NCBI RefSeq assembly: GCF_037971845.1 | Contig: NZ_CP150227.1 | Span: 186,001 to 250,000, forward strand | Length of the DNA stretch: 64,000 bases | DNA from: Paenibacillus sp. FSL R5-0766 | Lineage (GTDB): Bacteria; Bacillota; Bacilli; Paenibacillales; Paenibacillaceae | Reading direction: 5' to 3' | Shown: positions 1-11,633 of the stretch, in pieces | Position numbering within the stretch: the stretch's first letter is position 1 | Layout of the letters: the number at the start of each line of letters is the position of its first letter | Notes under the pieces: model-generated | What the model was told of the DNA's origin: nothing | Database searches by the model: none | The model's input: only the letters and a program-made list of their open reading frames with translations | Translations under genes and position numbers: made by a program

Positions 1-711
1 ACAACGAAAGAAGCAGCTGAGAAACACTTGAAAGGTGGAGCTAAGAAAGTTGTTATCTCCGCACCAGCTACTGGCGACATGAAAACCATCGTTTACAACG
101 TAAACCATGAAATCCTCGACGGTACTGAAACTGTAATCTCCGGCGCATCTTGCACAACAAACTGCCTGGCACCTATGGCAAAAACACTGCAAGACAAATT
201 CGGAATCGTTCAAGGTTTGATGACTACAATTCACGCTTACACTGGCGACCAAAACACGTTGGATGCTCCACACCCTAAAGGTGACTTCCGTCGTGCTCGC
301 GCAGCAGCTGAAAACATCATCCCTAACACAACTGGTGCTGCTAAAGCAATCGGTCTGGTAATCCCAGAACTGCAAGGAATCCTTGATGGTGCAGCTCAAC
401 GTGTACCAGTAGCTACTGGTTCCCTGACTGAGCTCGTAACTGTTCTGAACAAAAAAGTAACTGCTGAAGAAGTTAACGCAGCTATGCAAGAAGCTTCCGA
501 TCCAGAAACTTTCGGATACACAGAAGACGAAATCGTATCTTCCGATATCCAAGGAATCACTTTCGGTTCCCTGTTTGATGCCACTCAAACTAAAGTTCTG
601 ACTGTTGGCGACCAACAATTGGTTAAAACTGTAGCTTGGTATGACAATGAAATGTCCTACACTGCACAATTGGTTCGCACTTTGGAGCACTTTGCAAAAA
701 TGATTAAGTAA
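1..711 (+). CDS. gap: Glyceraldehyde-3-phosphate dehydrogenase, 5'-truncated by window edge
   Basis: This enzyme oxidises glyceraldehyde 3-phosphate with NAD and phosphate to 1,3-bisphosphoglycerate in the cytosol. The reading frame is open from base 1, so the gene enters from the left and only about the last 236 residues are present. The catalytic cysteine lies in [12 protein letters not shown], and the C-terminal catalytic domain is intact to [17 protein letters not shown] and the stop. The TTG at 28 is internal and is not a start. The gene is followed by a hairpin and then pgk, the usual Firmicute gap-pgk-tpi-pgm-eno order. The N-terminal NAD domain and any CggR-type regulator lie outside the window. 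Confidence 0.97.
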   Translation, partial: TTKEAAEKHLKGGAKKVVISAPATGDMKTIVYNVNHEILDGTETVISGASCTTNCLAPMAKTLQDKFGIVQGLMTTIHAYTGDQNTLDAPHPKGDFRRARAAAENIIPNTTGAAKAIGLVIPELQGILDGAAQRVPVATGSLTELVTVLNKKVTAEEVNAAMQEASDPETFGYTEDEIVSSDIQGITFGSLFDATQTKVLTVGDQQLVKTVAWYDNEMSYTAQLVRTLEHFAKMIK

Positions 712-726
712 TATCTGCAATAACAT

Positions 727-766
727 AGAGCGGAAACAGATGCTATATTGTTTCCGCTCTTTATAT
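727..766 (+). terminator. Hairpin after gap (terminator or processing site)
   Basis: AGAGCGGAAAC at 727-737 pairs with GTTTCCGCTCT at 750-760 and is followed by a short TTTATATAT run. The T-tract is weak, so this may be a partial terminator or an mRNA-stabilising hairpin that lets gap be expressed above the downstream genes. Confidence 0.6.
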
Positions 767-862
767 ATCTACATTTTGCAAATTTCTCAAAAACACCAGG
801 ATTGACGAGGGATTATAGCTCTTGATTGGTCCACCAAATACATGGGTGCGGAGGAAATACAG

Positions 863-2044
863 ATGAACAAAAAAAGTGTACGCGATATCGAATTGACAGG
901 AAAACGGGCTTTTGTCCGTGTAGATTTCAATGTGCCGCTCGAAGATGGTAAAATTACAGATGACAAACGTATTCGTGCAACGCTTCCTACAATCAACTTC
1001 TTGATTGAAAAAGGCGCTAAGGTCATTTTGGCAAGTCACATGGGTCGTCCTAACGGCGAAGTGGTTGAATCCTTGCGTTTGACTCCAGCAGCTGAGCGTT
1101 TGTCTGAATTGCTTGGTAAAACAGTTGTTAAAGCTGACGATTCCGTTGGTGACGCTGTTAAAGCTCAAATCGCTGAACTGAACAACGGCGACGTATTGTT
1201 GCTTGAAAACGTTCGTTTCCACGCAGGCGAAGAGAAAAACGATTCGGAACTCGCAAAACAATTCGCTGAACTGGCTGACGTTTTCGTTAATGATGCGTTT
1301 GGCGCGGCTCACAGAGCACACGCTTCGACTGAAGGAATCGCTCACTTGCTTCCAGCAGTGTCCGGTTTGTTGATGGAGAAAGAACTTGAAGTGTTGGGTA
1401 AAGCAATCTCCAACCCTGAGCGTCCTTTCACAGCTATCATTGGTGGATCCAAAGTTAAGGACAAAATCGATGTAATCGACAACCTGCTGAACATTGCAGA
1501 CAACGTAATCATCGGTGGCGGTCTGACTTACACGTTCTTCAAAGCACAAGGACATGAAATTGGACAATCCTTGCTGGATGATTCCAAACTTGATGTTGCT
1601 CTCGGTTTTATTGAAAAAGCGAAAAAATTGGGCAAAAACTTCTACCTGCCGGTAGATATCGTAGTGTCTGACGATTTCAGTGCGAAAGCAAACACACAAA
1701 TCGTTGACATCGATGGCATCCCAGCAGATTGGGAAGGTATCGACATCGGTCCTAAAACACGTGAGATCTATGCTGACGTTATCAAAAACTCCAAATTGGT
1801 TGTATGGAACGGACCAATGGGCGTATTTGAAATCGAGCCATTCTCCCACGGTACTCGTGCAGTAGCAGAAGCTTGCGCTGAGACAGAAGCTTACACTGTA
1901 ATTGGTGGCGGTGACTCCGCAGCAGCAGCTGAGAAGTTCAAATTGGCTGACAAGATGAACCACATCTCTACAGGTGGTGGTGCATCGCTCGAGTTCATGG
2001 AAGGTAAAGTACTTCCAGGCGTAGTGGCATTGAACGACAAGTAA
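863..2044 (+). CDS. pgk: Phosphoglycerate kinase
   Basis: The enzyme transfers the acyl phosphate of 1,3-bisphosphoglycerate to ADP, the first ATP-yielding step of lower glycolysis. The 393-residue length is normal. Family blocks are visible in order: VDFNVPL near the N-terminus, [27 protein letters not shown] and the C-terminal nucleotide loop TGGGAS. The frame is open upstream to 842, but the start at 863 is preferred because GGAGG at 850-854 sits 8 nt before it and the protein then begins [11 protein letters not shown] like its relatives. It lies between gap and tpiA and is probably co-transcribed with tpiA and gpmI. Confidence 0.97.
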   Translation: MNKKSVRDIELTGKRAFVRVDFNVPLEDGKITDDKRIRATLPTINFLIEKGAKVILASHMGRPNGEVVESLRLTPAAERLSELLGKTVVKADDSVGDAVKAQIAELNNGDVLLLENVRFHAGEEKNDSELAKQFAELADVFVNDAFGAAHRAHASTEGIAHLLPAVSGLLMEKELEVLGKAISNPERPFTAIIGGSKVKDKIDVIDNLLNIADNVIIGGGLTYTFFKAQGHEIGQSLLDDSKLDVALGFIEKAKKLGKNFYLPVDIVVSDDFSAKANTQIVDIDGIPADWEGIDIGPKTREIYADVIKNSKLVVWNGPMGVFEIEPFSHGTRAVAEACAETEAYTVIGGGDSAAAAEKFKLADKMNHISTGGGASLEFMEGKVLPGVVALNDK

Positions 2045-2833
<789 letters not shown>

Positions 2834-2834
2834 G

Positions 2835-4379
2835 ATGACAGCTCCAAAACCTGTAGCACTGATCATCATGGATGGCTTTGGTCTGCGTAACACGGTGGAA
2901 GGCAACGCGGTAGCGCAAGCCAAGAAACCGAACTACGACCGTTTCATGAGCCAATTCCCACATACAACACTCACTGCTTGCGGTGAAGCTGTAGGTTTGC
3001 CAGAAGGGCAAATGGGGAATTCCGAGGTAGGTCACCTGAACATTGGTGCCGGCCGGATCGTATACCAGGATTTGACCCGTATCTCCAAATCCATTCGTGA
3101 CGGCGAGTTCTACGACAATGAAACACTTGTCAAAGCTGTTCGCGAAGCGAAACAAAGCGGCAAAAAGCTTCATCTTTACGGTTTGTTGTCCGATGGCGGC
3201 GTACATAGTCACATCGACCACCTGTTTGCTATGCTGGATCTGGCCAAAAAAGAAGAAATGAACGATGTATATATTCATGCCTTCATGGATGGCCGTGATG
3301 TTATGCCAGACAGTGGTAAAGACTTCATGCAGAAGCTGATCGCTAAGATTGAAGAAGTCGGAGTAGGTAAAATCGCAACGGTTCAAGGTCGCTATTACGC
3401 GATGGACCGTGACAAACGTTGGGAACGGGTTGAGAAATCATACCGCGCCATCGTTTATGGAGATGGACCAAAATACACCGACCCACTCAAAGCGGTTGAA
3501 GAATCTTATGAGAAGTCCGTATTTGATGAATTCGTTGAACCAACGGTTATCGTCAAAGCGGATGGTGAGCCGGTAGGTTTGGTAGAAAGCGGCGATTCCG
3601 TTATCTTCCTCAACTTCCGTCCTGACCGTGCGATCCAGTTGTCGCAAGTATTCACAAACCAGGATTTCCGCGGTTTCGATCGTGGTCCGAAGTTCCCTGT
3701 GGGCTTGCACTTTGTATGCTTGACCTTGTTCAGTGAGACGGTTGAAGGTTATGTGGCTTATTCGCCGAAGAACCTCGACAACACCCTGGGTGAAGTTCTG
3801 GTACAGAACAATAAAAAACAACTGCGCATTGCAGAAACTGAGAAATACCCGCACGTTACCTTCTTCTTCAGCGGCGGTCGTGATGTAGAGCTTCCGGGCG
3901 AAACTCGCGTACTGATCAACTCACCAAAAGTTGCAACGTATGATCTGCAACCAGAGATGAGCGCGTATGAAGTGGCTGACGCATGTGTTCGTGAGATCGA
4001 AGCAGACAAACATGACGCCATCATTCTGAACTTTGCTAACCCTGACATGGTTGGACACTCCGGCATGCTGGAGCCTACCATCAAAGCGGTTGAAGTAACA
4101 GATGAGTGTATGGGCCGTGTTGTGGATGCAGTACTTGCCAAAGGTGGCGTTGTACTGATCACTGCGGATCATGGTAACGCGGATATGGTGTTCGATGAGA
4201 AAGGACGTCCGTTCACAGCTCATACAACGAACCCGGTTCCATTCATCGTCACCGATGCCAATGTAACCCTGCGTGAAGGCGGAATCCTGGCGGATATCGC
4301 GCCTACGATCCTTGACCTGATGCAATTGCCTAAACCGGCTGAGATGACAGGTACATCCGTCATCGCTACCCGCAAATAA
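2835..4379 (+). CDS. gpmI: 2,3-bisphosphoglycerate-independent phosphoglycerate mutase
   Basis: This metal-dependent mutase converts 3-phosphoglycerate to 2-phosphoglycerate through a phosphoserine intermediate. The protein is 514 residues, the usual length. The first metal site IMDGFG, the phosphorylated serine in [13 protein letters not shown] (Ser63) and the C-terminal metal-binding ITADHGNAD are all present. The start at 2835 follows GAGGGGG at 2819-2825, which lies inside the end of tpiA. The next gene in the pathway, eno, is separated by about 240 bp that carry a structured repeat and a probable separate promoter. Confidence 0.97.
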   Translation: MTAPKPVALIIMDGFGLRNTVEGNAVAQAKKPNYDRFMSQFPHTTLTACGEAVGLPEGQMGNSEVGHLNIGAGRIVYQDLTRISKSIRDGEFYDNETLVKAVREAKQSGKKLHLYGLLSDGGVHSHIDHLFAMLDLAKKEEMNDVYIHAFMDGRDVMPDSGKDFMQKLIAKIEEVGVGKIATVQGRYYAMDRDKRWERVEKSYRAIVYGDGPKYTDPLKAVEESYEKSVFDEFVEPTVIVKADGEPVGLVESGDSVIFLNFRPDRAIQLSQVFTNQDFRGFDRGPKFPVGLHFVCLTLFSETVEGYVAYSPKNLDNTLGEVLVQNNKKQLRIAETEKYPHVTFFFSGGRDVELPGETRVLINSPKVATYDLQPEMSAYEVADACVREIEADKHDAIILNFANPDMVGHSGMLEPTIKAVEVTDECMGRVVDAVLAKGGVVLITADHGNADMVFDEKGRPFTAHTTNPVPFIVTDANVTLREGGILADIAPTILDLMQLPKPAEMTGTSVIATRK

Positions 4380-4436
4380 GTTACGCAACAACATATATGA
4401 AATTGGGAAGTTTGGAGTTTACCCCCAAACGAAGGA

Positions 4437-4547
4437 AGCAGAAATTGTCCGAAGAAGCAACGCGTTCGCCTTTATCACATGATTCCAACTTATTAAAATA
4501 AGTTCAAAGGAATCAGGGGATAACAGCGATTAGAGGACAATTCTGCT
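4437..4547 (+). repeat. Structured 111-nt dispersed repeat, copy 1 (gpmI-eno spacer)
   Basis: The ends form a near-perfect outer stem: AGCAGAAATTGTCC at 4437-4450 pairs with GGACAATTCTGCT at 4535-4547. Inside are a GAAGAAGC block, GCGTTCGCCTTTATC, a lesser stem region, and GGGGATAACAGCGAT. The same internal blocks recur at 57450-57560 at exactly the same total length, with a different but still pairing outer stem. The function is unknown; it could be a structured RNA or a MITE/REP-like element. Confidence 0.75.
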
Positions 4548-4605
4548 GACGTAGTGGAAAAGGGAAAACACAAGTGGTCCTAATTTATAATAAATTTAAA
4601 TTTAA

Positions 4606-5905
<1,300 letters not shown>

Positions 5906-5907
<2 letters not shown>

Positions 5908-5958
5908 GCTGGATATCCAGCTTTTACAGGCAAGCCGGGTAACCGGCTTGTCTTTTTT
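5906..5958 (+). terminator. Double-hairpin terminator after eno
   Basis: A perfect 18-bp palindrome AAGCTGGATATCCAGCTT at 5906-5923 overlaps the eno stop. It is followed by a second stem, CAAGCCGG-GTAA-CCGGCTTG, and a TCTTTTTT tract ending near 5958. The second hairpin has all the hallmarks of an intrinsic terminator. Confidence 0.9.
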
Positions 5959-6118
5959 ATTGCAACGATGTAATGGCATAACGTAAGGAGCGAGCAGATG
6001 GTGAAATTTAGGGCATTGTATAAACTGTACTACTTGTAGTACAACCATAGCTATGTTACAATTAAAGTAACTGTTTTTATGGTGAGATGTATGCCCACAT
6101 GGGTAGGAGGTGGAAAGA

Positions 6119-6352
6119 ATGGATATTGCTTTGAAATTGCTGCTCGTTGTTTTCTCGATCGGTCTAATCACTGTAGTATTGCTGCAGCACGGGAAAAGCG
6201 CTGGTTTGGCGGGTGCCATCTCCGGTGGTGCGGAACATCTTTTCGGTAAAACGAAAGCGCGCGGATTGGATCTCTTCCTGCAACGTGCAACGGTGGTACT
6301 GGGTGCAGGATTTATGATTTTGTCTATTATTGTTACGGTGGTTTCCAAGTAA
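6119..6352 (+). CDS. secG: Preprotein translocase subunit SecG
   Basis: SecG is the small accessory subunit of the SecYEG membrane channel. The 77-residue protein has two hydrophobic segments (about residues 3-21 and 54-74) separated by the family loop with [15 protein letters not shown] and LFGKTKARG. The start at 6119 follows AGGAGGTG at 6105-6112. Its position before rnr and smpB-ssrA matches the conserved Firmicute secG-rnr-smpB order. It has its own terminator. Confidence 0.95.
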   Translation: MDIALKLLLVVFSIGLITVVLLQHGKSAGLAGAISGGAEHLFGKTKARGLDLFLQRATVVLGAGFMILSIIVTVVSK

Positions 6353-6403
6353 GACTTGGATCAGCACGGCAATGAATAGCTTTTAAGCTAATGGCTTAAT
6401 TGA

Positions 6404-6438
6404 TAAACCTTCGTTTCGTGGAGAAACGGGGGTTTTTT
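6404..6438 (+). terminator. Intrinsic terminator after secG
   Basis: AACCTTCGTTTC pairs with GAAACGGGGGTT across a short loop, followed by TTTTTTAA. Confidence 0.85.
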
Positions 6439-6909
6439 AATAAATTCTTACGCGTCCAAACTTTTCCAATGACTAATAGACTCCATGATTTCGGTCTTCT
6501 TCTCAACTTCTGTTCAGAATTCCTTCCTTAGCGTGAAACACCCCTATCATGCATGGTATGTCCCTCGCTTATTCGTTACGCGAATTCACTCCTTATAATG
6601 AATGTCATGTGTACAGAAAATTTTTCGGGTCTAGTCCTTTTCCAGATGCGTACTGTATATGTGCCGCATAAAATGTCTGTAGAGATATGTGAAAGCGTGA
6701 TTATAGCGGAGCGTCAGGCCACTGTGGTTTTTTTGCGAGGTACGGATGGTCCGGATTGAATTCGTGTATACTAGGGTATGAGATAGTATGGTTGCACTAC
6801 TACACTCTACACGACAACGGCAATATGTATCATGAAAATGGTAAGAATTCCGATACATAAAGAGATGAGACTTGATTACACTTTTATGTTTCCCGAGGTG
6901 AATATATTA
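6439..6909. other. Non-coding stretch upstream of rnr
   Basis: About 470 bp without a convincing gene. Short open frames exist (for example 6553-6759) but none has a good ribosome site or protein-like composition. A TATACT box at about 6766 could be a -10 element, without a clear -35. Nothing else recognisable was seen. Confidence 0.6.
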
Positions 6910-9687
6910 ATGATAACAGAACAACAATTGCTCGACTTCATGCGGGAGACCGCTTATAAACCCATGACTTATCAGGAGTTGGAACAGCACTTCGCGATCG
7001 AAGATGCAGCTGATTTCAAAGCCTTTTTGATTATGCTTAATACGCTGGAGGAATCCGGTAAAGTTTTGCTGACCCGTAACAATCGCTATGGTATGCCAGA
7101 GCGCATGGACTTGGTACGTGGACGTTTACAGGCTCACGCCAAAGGGTTCGCTTTCCTCATTCCTGAGGATCGGGAGCACCCGGATGTGTACATTCATGCC
7201 AATGATATGAAGAGTGCGATGAATGGTGATACGGTATTGGTTAAAGTCACGTCTCAAGGACCTTCTGGCGGTCGTCTTGAAGGTGAGATCGTTCGCATTG
7301 TTACTCGTGCTGTAACACAAGTCGTTGGTGTGTTCCAAAGCCATGAAGTGTACGGCTTCGTCATTCCGGATGACAAACGGATTAATCGCGATATTTTCAT
7401 CCCGCGTACCAACTTTGCTGGGGCGGTTGATGGACAGAAGGTCGTAGCAAAGATCGTCAGCTATCCGGAGGGTCGTGCGGCGGCCGAGGGTGAAGTGATC
7501 GAGATTCTCGGTCATAAGGATGAACCGGGTATCGATATTTTGTCCGTTATTCGCAAGCATCAGTTGCCTGAAGCTTTCCCCGACGAAGTGGTAGAAGAGG
7601 CTGAGAAAGCACCCGACTCCATCACGGATGAAGAGATTGTACAACAGGGTCGCCGTGATCTGCGTGGACTTAACATTGTCACGATTGATGGCGAAGATGC
7701 CAAGGATCTGGATGATGCTGTTAACGTAGAGAAACTGCCTAACGGGAACTACCGTCTAGGTGTTCATATTGCCGACGTTGGCTATTATGTGCAGGAGAAT
7801 TCCAAGCTGGATCAGGAAGCTTACAACCGCGGATGCAGTGTGTATCTGGTAGACCGGGTTATTCCGATGCTACCTCAGCGTCTGTCCAACGGGATCTGTA
7901 GTTTGAACCCGCAGGTAGACCGCCTGACACTGTCATGTGAAATGGAGTTTAACGACCAGATGAAGGTTGTAAAACATGACATTTTCACAAGTGTAATCAA
8001 AACCAAAGAGCGGATGACGTATTCTAATGTCCGTAAAATCCTTGAAGGTGAAGAGCCGGAATTGCTCGAGCGTTATAAGGATCTTGTAGATGATTTCCAT
8101 CTGATGAAAGAGATTGCCCTGAAGCTACGTGCTATGCGTATGCGCCGTGGTGCGGTTGACTTTGATTTTGAAGAATCCAAAATCATTGTGGACGCAGAGT
8201 GCAAACCGGTAGATATCGTGAAACGGGAACGTTCGATTGCTGAGCAAATTATTGAGGAATTCATGTTGGCAGCGAACGAAACAGTGGCAGAGCATTTCCA
8301 CTGGTTGAAGGTTCCGTTCATTTATCGTGTGCACGAAGATCCCGATCAGGAAAAACTACAAAATTTCCTCGCCTTTGCGGCGAATTTTGGACACCAGGTC
8401 AAAGGACGTGGCAATGCAATTCATCCACGGGCGCTTCAATCGTTGCTTGAGGATATCAAAGAAACGAAAGAACAAACCGTGATTAGTACGATGATGCTCC
8501 GTTCCATGAAACAGGCGAAGTATGATTCTGAAATGTCAGGTCACTTTGGCCTCGCGGCAGAATTCTATAGTCACTTCACTTCTCCAATTCGTCGTTATCC
8601 CGATCTTGTCATTCACCGGGTGATTCGCGAAGTCATTGAAAATAATGGTGCTTTGCCGGAGAACCGTCAGGAATATTTGGCAGCACGTATGTCCGATATT
8701 GCGCAGCAGTCTTCGGAACGTGAACGTGTGGCGGTAGAAGCTGAGCGGGATACGGAGAAAATGAAAAAAGCCGAGTACATGCTCGATAAAGTAGGCGAAG
8801 AGTTCGAAGGTATGATCAGCAGTGTAACCAGCTTTGGTATGTTCATTGAACTGGAGAACACGGTTGAAGGTCTTATTCGCCTGAGCGCGCTCACGGACGA
8901 CTATTACCATTTTGACGATCAGCATATGGCTCTGATTGGTGAACGTACCTCGAAAGTCTTCCGTATCGGTGATGAAGTGAAGATCCGTGTGGCACGTGTA
9001 AGCATGGAAGAGTACACGATTGATTTTGAAATGGTGGATATGAAACCTCGCGCTGAACGTCCTGGCGGCTTCGGTGGTGGACGTGGCGGTAAAGGTGGAC
9101 GTCCTAGTAGCGGCGGCGGACGCGGCGGTGCCAAGGGTGGACCGGGTGGTTTCAGCGGTTCGCGTGGCGGCAAAGGCGGATCATCCGCTGCTGGCGCCAG
9201 CCGTGGTGGCAGATCAACGGAAGAAAGCAGCAAAGGTGGACGTGGCGGTCGCGGTGGAGCAGCGAGTGCAGGCGCGGGCTCATCTGGTGGCTACGCAGGT
9301 AAGGGCGGTGGCAAACCAAAAGGTGAGCGCCGTGCTGGTGATGCTGGTGGATCAACTGGCCGGGGCAAAGGCGCGTTGAGCTTTGGTTTTGGCTCAGGTA
9401 AAGGCGGATATAGCTCTACATCGGGTGGATCGGATAGTAGTTCAACCGGTGGACAAGGAAGTGGCCTGAACAGCGGCAGCGGTCGTGGTGAAGGAAGCTT
9501 TAAGTCCGGCAAGGGCGGCAAAGGCGGAAGTGGACGCAAAAACACTTCGCCGAGCGGCGTATTTATTGGAGAAAATGCAACTCCTGGTGGCGCTCAGGAA
9601 GGTGGAGCACCACGACGCAAGCGGAAGAAGAGCAAAGGTGCAGCTGGTAACGGTACGGCAGCTTTTGTACGGAAAAAGAAAAAATAA
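6910..9687 (+). CDS. rnr: Ribonuclease R with long Gly/Arg/Lys-rich C-terminal tail
   Basis: RNase R is a processive 3'-5' exoribonuclease that degrades structured RNA and works with tmRNA-SmpB on non-stop mRNAs. In order there are an N-terminal winged-helix and cold-shock regions (about residues 1-220), the RNB catalytic domain with the aspartate cluster [12 protein letters not shown] and the [10 protein letters not shown] block, and an S1 domain ending near residue 700. Residues about 717-925 are then almost pure G/S/R/K low-complexity sequence (RGGKGG, GGRGG), ending in KRKKSK and RKKKK. The start at 6910 is chosen because GAGGTG at 6895-6900 precedes it; the frame is open to 6832. The tail keeps the frame with no stop or frameshift, so it looks real. 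It is far longer than the short basic tail of E. coli or B. subtilis RNase R. Confidence 0.95.
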   Translation: MITEQQLLDFMRETAYKPMTYQELEQHFAIEDAADFKAFLIMLNTLEESGKVLLTRNNRYGMPERMDLVRGRLQAHAKGFAFLIPEDREHPDVYIHANDMKSAMNGDTVLVKVTSQGPSGGRLEGEIVRIVTRAVTQVVGVFQSHEVYGFVIPDDKRINRDIFIPRTNFAGAVDGQKVVAKIVSYPEGRAAAEGEVIEILGHKDEPGIDILSVIRKHQLPEAFPDEVVEEAEKAPDSITDEEIVQQGRRDLRGLNIVTIDGEDAKDLDDAVNVEKLPNGNYRLGVHIADVGYYVQENSKLDQEAYNRGCSVYLVDRVIPMLPQRLSNGICSLNPQVDRLTLSCEMEFNDQMKVVKHDIFTSVIKTKERMTYSNVRKILEGEEPELLERYKDLVDDFHLMKEIALKLRAMRMRRGAVDFDFEESKIIVDAECKPVDIVKRERSIAEQIIEEFMLAANETVAEHFHWLKVPFIYRVHEDPDQEKLQNFLAFAANFGHQVKGRGNAIHPRALQSLLEDIKETKEQTVISTMMLRSMKQAKYDSEMSGHFGLAAEFYSHFTSPIRRYPDLVIHRVIREVIENNGALPENRQEYLAARMSDIAQQSSERERVAVEAERDTEKMKKAEYMLDKVGEEFEGMISSVTSFGMFIELENTVEGLIRLSALTDDYYHFDDQHMALIGERTSKVFRIGDEVKIRVARVSMEEYTIDFEMVDMKPRAERPGGFGGGRGGKGGRPSSGGGRGGAKGGPGGFSGSRGGKGGSSAAGASRGGRSTEESSKGGRGGRGGAASAGAGSSGGYAGKGGGKPKGERRAGDAGGSTGRGKGALSFGFGSGKGGYSSTSGGSDSSSTGGQGSGLNSGSGRGEGSFKSGKGGKGGSGRKNTSPSGVFIGENATPGGAQEGGAPRRKRKKSKGAAGNGTAAFVRKKKK

Positions 9688-9945
9688 AGCTAACGTAACT
9701 TGGAGAAATGGATTACAATTCGTTCCTCCAGGTTAAGCGTTGGAGAAAATAGTCACTTCAGCCGGGGTGTTGTTTCGCACAGTCTGAAAGTGGTGTAATG
9801 AGGAGGGGCGGCAGAGGTCGCCTCTTTCTTGATTTTAACAGCCGTACTTGCTACAATTAAGGTCTGGCACGTGGTACCTTGGTGCAACATTGGGTGCTGC
9901 TATAGAGCATGGTACCGGCTTATTTTACGGAGAAGGAGTGAGGAC

Positions 9946-10428
9946 ATGGGCAAGAATGATGGACAGAGTAAAGTGCTTGCACAGAATAAAAAGGCTTCCC
10001 ATGACTACTTCATTGAAGATACGTATGAAGCGGGCATGGTGCTTACCGGAACGGAGATCAAATCTCTTCGTAACGGCCGTGCGAATATTGGTGATGCATT
10101 TGCCACGATTCGAAACGGTGAGATTCATATTCACAATATGCATATTAGTCCTTTTGAACAAGGGAACCGAAATAATCCGCTCGATCCGACACGTACGCGC
10201 AAGTTGCTAATGCATAAAGTGCAGATCCACAAGCTGCTCGGGCTGTCGAAACAGGATGGGTACAGCATTGTGCCGCTGAAAATCTATATCCGCAATGGTT
10301 ATGCAAAGCTTTTGCTTGGACTGGGTAAAGGTAAGAAGCAGTATGATAAACGGGAGACTGCAGCCAAGCGCGATGCTCAACGCGATATCCAACGGGTACT
10401 GCGCGAGAAGCAGAAGGTTGCACGTTAA
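9946..10428 (+). CDS. smpB: SsrA-binding protein SmpB
   Basis: SmpB binds tmRNA and carries it into stalled ribosomes for trans-translation. The 160-residue product shows the family core: [22 protein letters not shown] begins the OB-fold, followed by [18 protein letters not shown] and the C-terminal basic helix [23 protein letters not shown] that enters the mRNA channel. The start at 9946 follows AGAAGGAG. The frame is open upstream to 9829, but that extension is cysteine- and tryptophan-rich and not SmpB-like. It lies just upstream of its RNA partner ssrA. Confidence 0.97.
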   Translation: MGKNDGQSKVLAQNKKASHDYFIEDTYEAGMVLTGTEIKSLRNGRANIGDAFATIRNGEIHIHNMHISPFEQGNRNNPLDPTRTRKLLMHKVQIHKLLGLSKQDGYSIVPLKIYIRNGYAKLLLGLGKGKKQYDKRETAAKRDAQRDIQRVLREKQKVAR

Positions 10429-10516
10429 GTGGAGCGCTGGGCTAAAGGCTTTACTTTTCAGTGTAGAAGATATTTTTTGTGATGAAGTTAGGAAGATTGA
10501 TGTATGAGTTAAGAAG

Positions 10517-10558
10517 TCTCAAGGTTTGTCCTGCAATGGGCAAGATTGAGGCTTTTTT
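10517..10558 (+). terminator. Probable terminator after smpB
   Basis: CTCAAGGTTTG and CAAGATTGAG form an imperfect stem around CCTGCAATGGG, followed by GCTTTTTTAT. Confidence 0.65.
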
Positions 10559-11015
10559 ATTATTAGTAGAAAGGGGATGTGATGTGAATAGCTGAAGTGT
10601 GCAGTGGGCTGATTTTTATTGATGTGTGACTAAGAAAACTGCTAGGAGCATGGAGCTTAGTGCGGTGATGAATCTAAATTATCAGCTGTTGCGTAGTTTG
10701 CCTGGAACGTGGGTAAAATACTTAGGTGTCCTTGTACATGATCCGATCTGGTAAACTTTACTTCCGATTGGTGACGCGGTATAATATGTAGACGATTGAG
10801 CCTGTTATATTGGATAACCTTGTATCTGTGCTCAGCCTGCTGGAATGTCTTCCAGCAATCTGTACTATTTCGGTGATGTGTCCTGTGTTATGATTACTCA
10901 TGTAGCAGACAGGAATGCCGAGTTTGAAAGAAGCATCTTTTTACCTTGGAGGAAAAAGATGTGCAGCACCTTTGCTCCGTATTCACGGATTAATCCTGGA
11001 GCCCTTCTTCATTGA
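10559..11015. other. Non-coding leader region before ssrA
   Basis: About 450 bp with no supported gene. It holds a sigma-A-like promoter at 10757-10785 and a strong hairpin at about 10933-10963 (CATCTTTTT paired with AAAAAGATG). The region may belong to a tmRNA precursor. An open frame at 10915-11199 runs into the tmRNA and is rejected. Confidence 0.55.
10757..10785 (+). promoter_or_regulatory. Candidate sigma-A promoter upstream of ssrA
   Basis: TTTACT at 10757-10762 and a perfect TATAAT at 10780-10785 are 17 bp apart. Transcription would start about 220 nt before mature tmRNA, implying a processed precursor or an additional closer promoter. Confidence 0.5.
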
Positions 11016-11377
11016 GGGGGCGTTTATGGATTCGACGGGGATAGTTCGAGCATGGGTAGCGGGTAGTGGGGACGCGTCCGCTTTATCAACGCTAAAGCCT
11101 ATTAAACGGCAAACAACAAACAAACTACGCTTTCGCAGCCTAAGAAACTGTGTGCGTGCTTCTACCCTGCATCGCCCATGTGACAGGGATAGGGGCTAAC
11201 TAGTAGTGGGATACGCTGTCACATCTCCGCCTGGGGTGTGCTGAAGAAGACAATCAGGCTGACCCAACGTATAGCCGGTTACGGGGCGATACTCGGGTGA
11301 CATCAAAACTGTGACTACACCCGTAGAAGCTTATGTGCCGTTATCTTCGGACAGGGGTTCGACTCCCCTCGCCTCCA
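11016..11377 (+). ncRNA. ssrA: tmRNA (SsrA)
   Basis: Transfer-messenger RNA rescues stalled ribosomes and tags the nascent peptide. The 5' end GGGGGCG at 11016-11022 pairs with CGCCTCC at 11370-11376 to form the acceptor stem, with discriminator A at 11377. The conserved ATGGATTCGACGGGG follows the 5' end and the T-arm GGTTCGACTCC precedes the 3' end. The tag frame runs 11108-11143 and encodes GKQQTNYAFAA then TAA. CCA is not encoded; the bases after the discriminator are TTA. The 3' end is the attachment site of the island that follows. Confidence 0.97.
11108..11143 (+). other. tmRNA proteolysis-tag reading frame
   Basis: Codons GGC AAA CAA CAA ACA AAC TAC GCT TTC GCA GCC TAA give GKQQTNYAFAA. 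With the tRNA-borne alanine the tag is A-GKQQTNYAFAA, whose AFAA ending suits ClpXP-type recognition. Confidence 0.9.
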
Positions 11378-11380
11378 TTA
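11349..11380 (+). repeat. attL: left direct repeat of the ssrA island
   Basis: These 32 bp are the tmRNA T-arm and 3' end. They recur at 20912-20943 with a single mismatch (C to T in the acceptor-stem end). The left copy is part of the functional ssrA gene, as expected when an element integrates into the 3' end and reconstitutes the gene. Confidence 0.85.
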
Positions 11381-11381
11381 A

Positions 11382-11408
11382 AAAAACCCGCTCTTTGAGC
11401 GGGTTTTT
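11382..11408 (+). terminator. Intrinsic terminator after ssrA
   Basis: AAAAACCCGCTC and GAGCGGGTTTTT form a stem with loop TTT and flanking A/T tracts immediately after the tmRNA. It lies inside the island, so the island supplies the present ssrA terminator. Confidence 0.9.
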
Positions 11409-11426
11409 GCATTTGTAAGGCAAGAT

Positions 11427-11497
11427 TGTAGACAAAATGTAGACAATGATGATGATATAGATTCTTTTTCAGGCAAGTAATAGACAATTTGTCTACA
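11427..11497. repeat. TGTAGACAA repeats inside the left island end
   Basis: TGTAGACAA occurs at 11427-11435 and again at 11438-11446 (11-bp spacing), and inverted as TTGTCTACA at 11489-11497 within the palindrome TAGACAATTTGTCTA (11481-11495). Related copies TATAGACAC (20763-20771) and TGTAGACCA (20774-20782) lie near the right end. Placement at both termini suggests integrase arm-type binding sites. Confidence 0.5.
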
Positions 11498-11533
11498 TTG
11501 ATTAGCCGGTTTTTAAATTAATGCGTAATGATT

Positions 11534-11562
11534 TTGTAAAACACACGTTCGCTTGTTATAAT
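11534..11562 (+). promoter_or_regulatory. Sigma-A promoter of the restriction-modification operon
   Basis: TTGTAA at 11534-11539 and TATAAT at 11557-11562 are 17 bp apart. A TGT just before the -10 makes it an extended -10 promoter. The leader to the methyltransferase start is about 65 nt. Confidence 0.75.
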
Positions 11563-11633
11563 TTAAAATAATACTTGCTCAATGTTCAGGCAGCCAAATA
11601 CAATAGATAGTGATGTAACTAGGAGGGCAATAA

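Noticed and set aside
761..1963. 400-codon antisense frame opposite pgk
   Set aside because: A shadow of pgk codon bias; the product is Cys/Phe/Val-rich with no ribosome site.
6553..6759. 68-codon frame upstream of rnr
   Set aside because: No ribosome site, mixed composition, and overlapped by an equally poor antisense frame.
9074..9545. Open frames on both strands over the rnr tail
   Set aside because: Shadows caused by the GC-rich Gly codon repeats; compositions are Ala/Val or Pro-rich and not protein-like.
10915..11199. 94-codon open frame upstream of and into ssrA
   Set aside because: Most of it lies within the mature tmRNA, and the translated product is basic and low quality with no family match.
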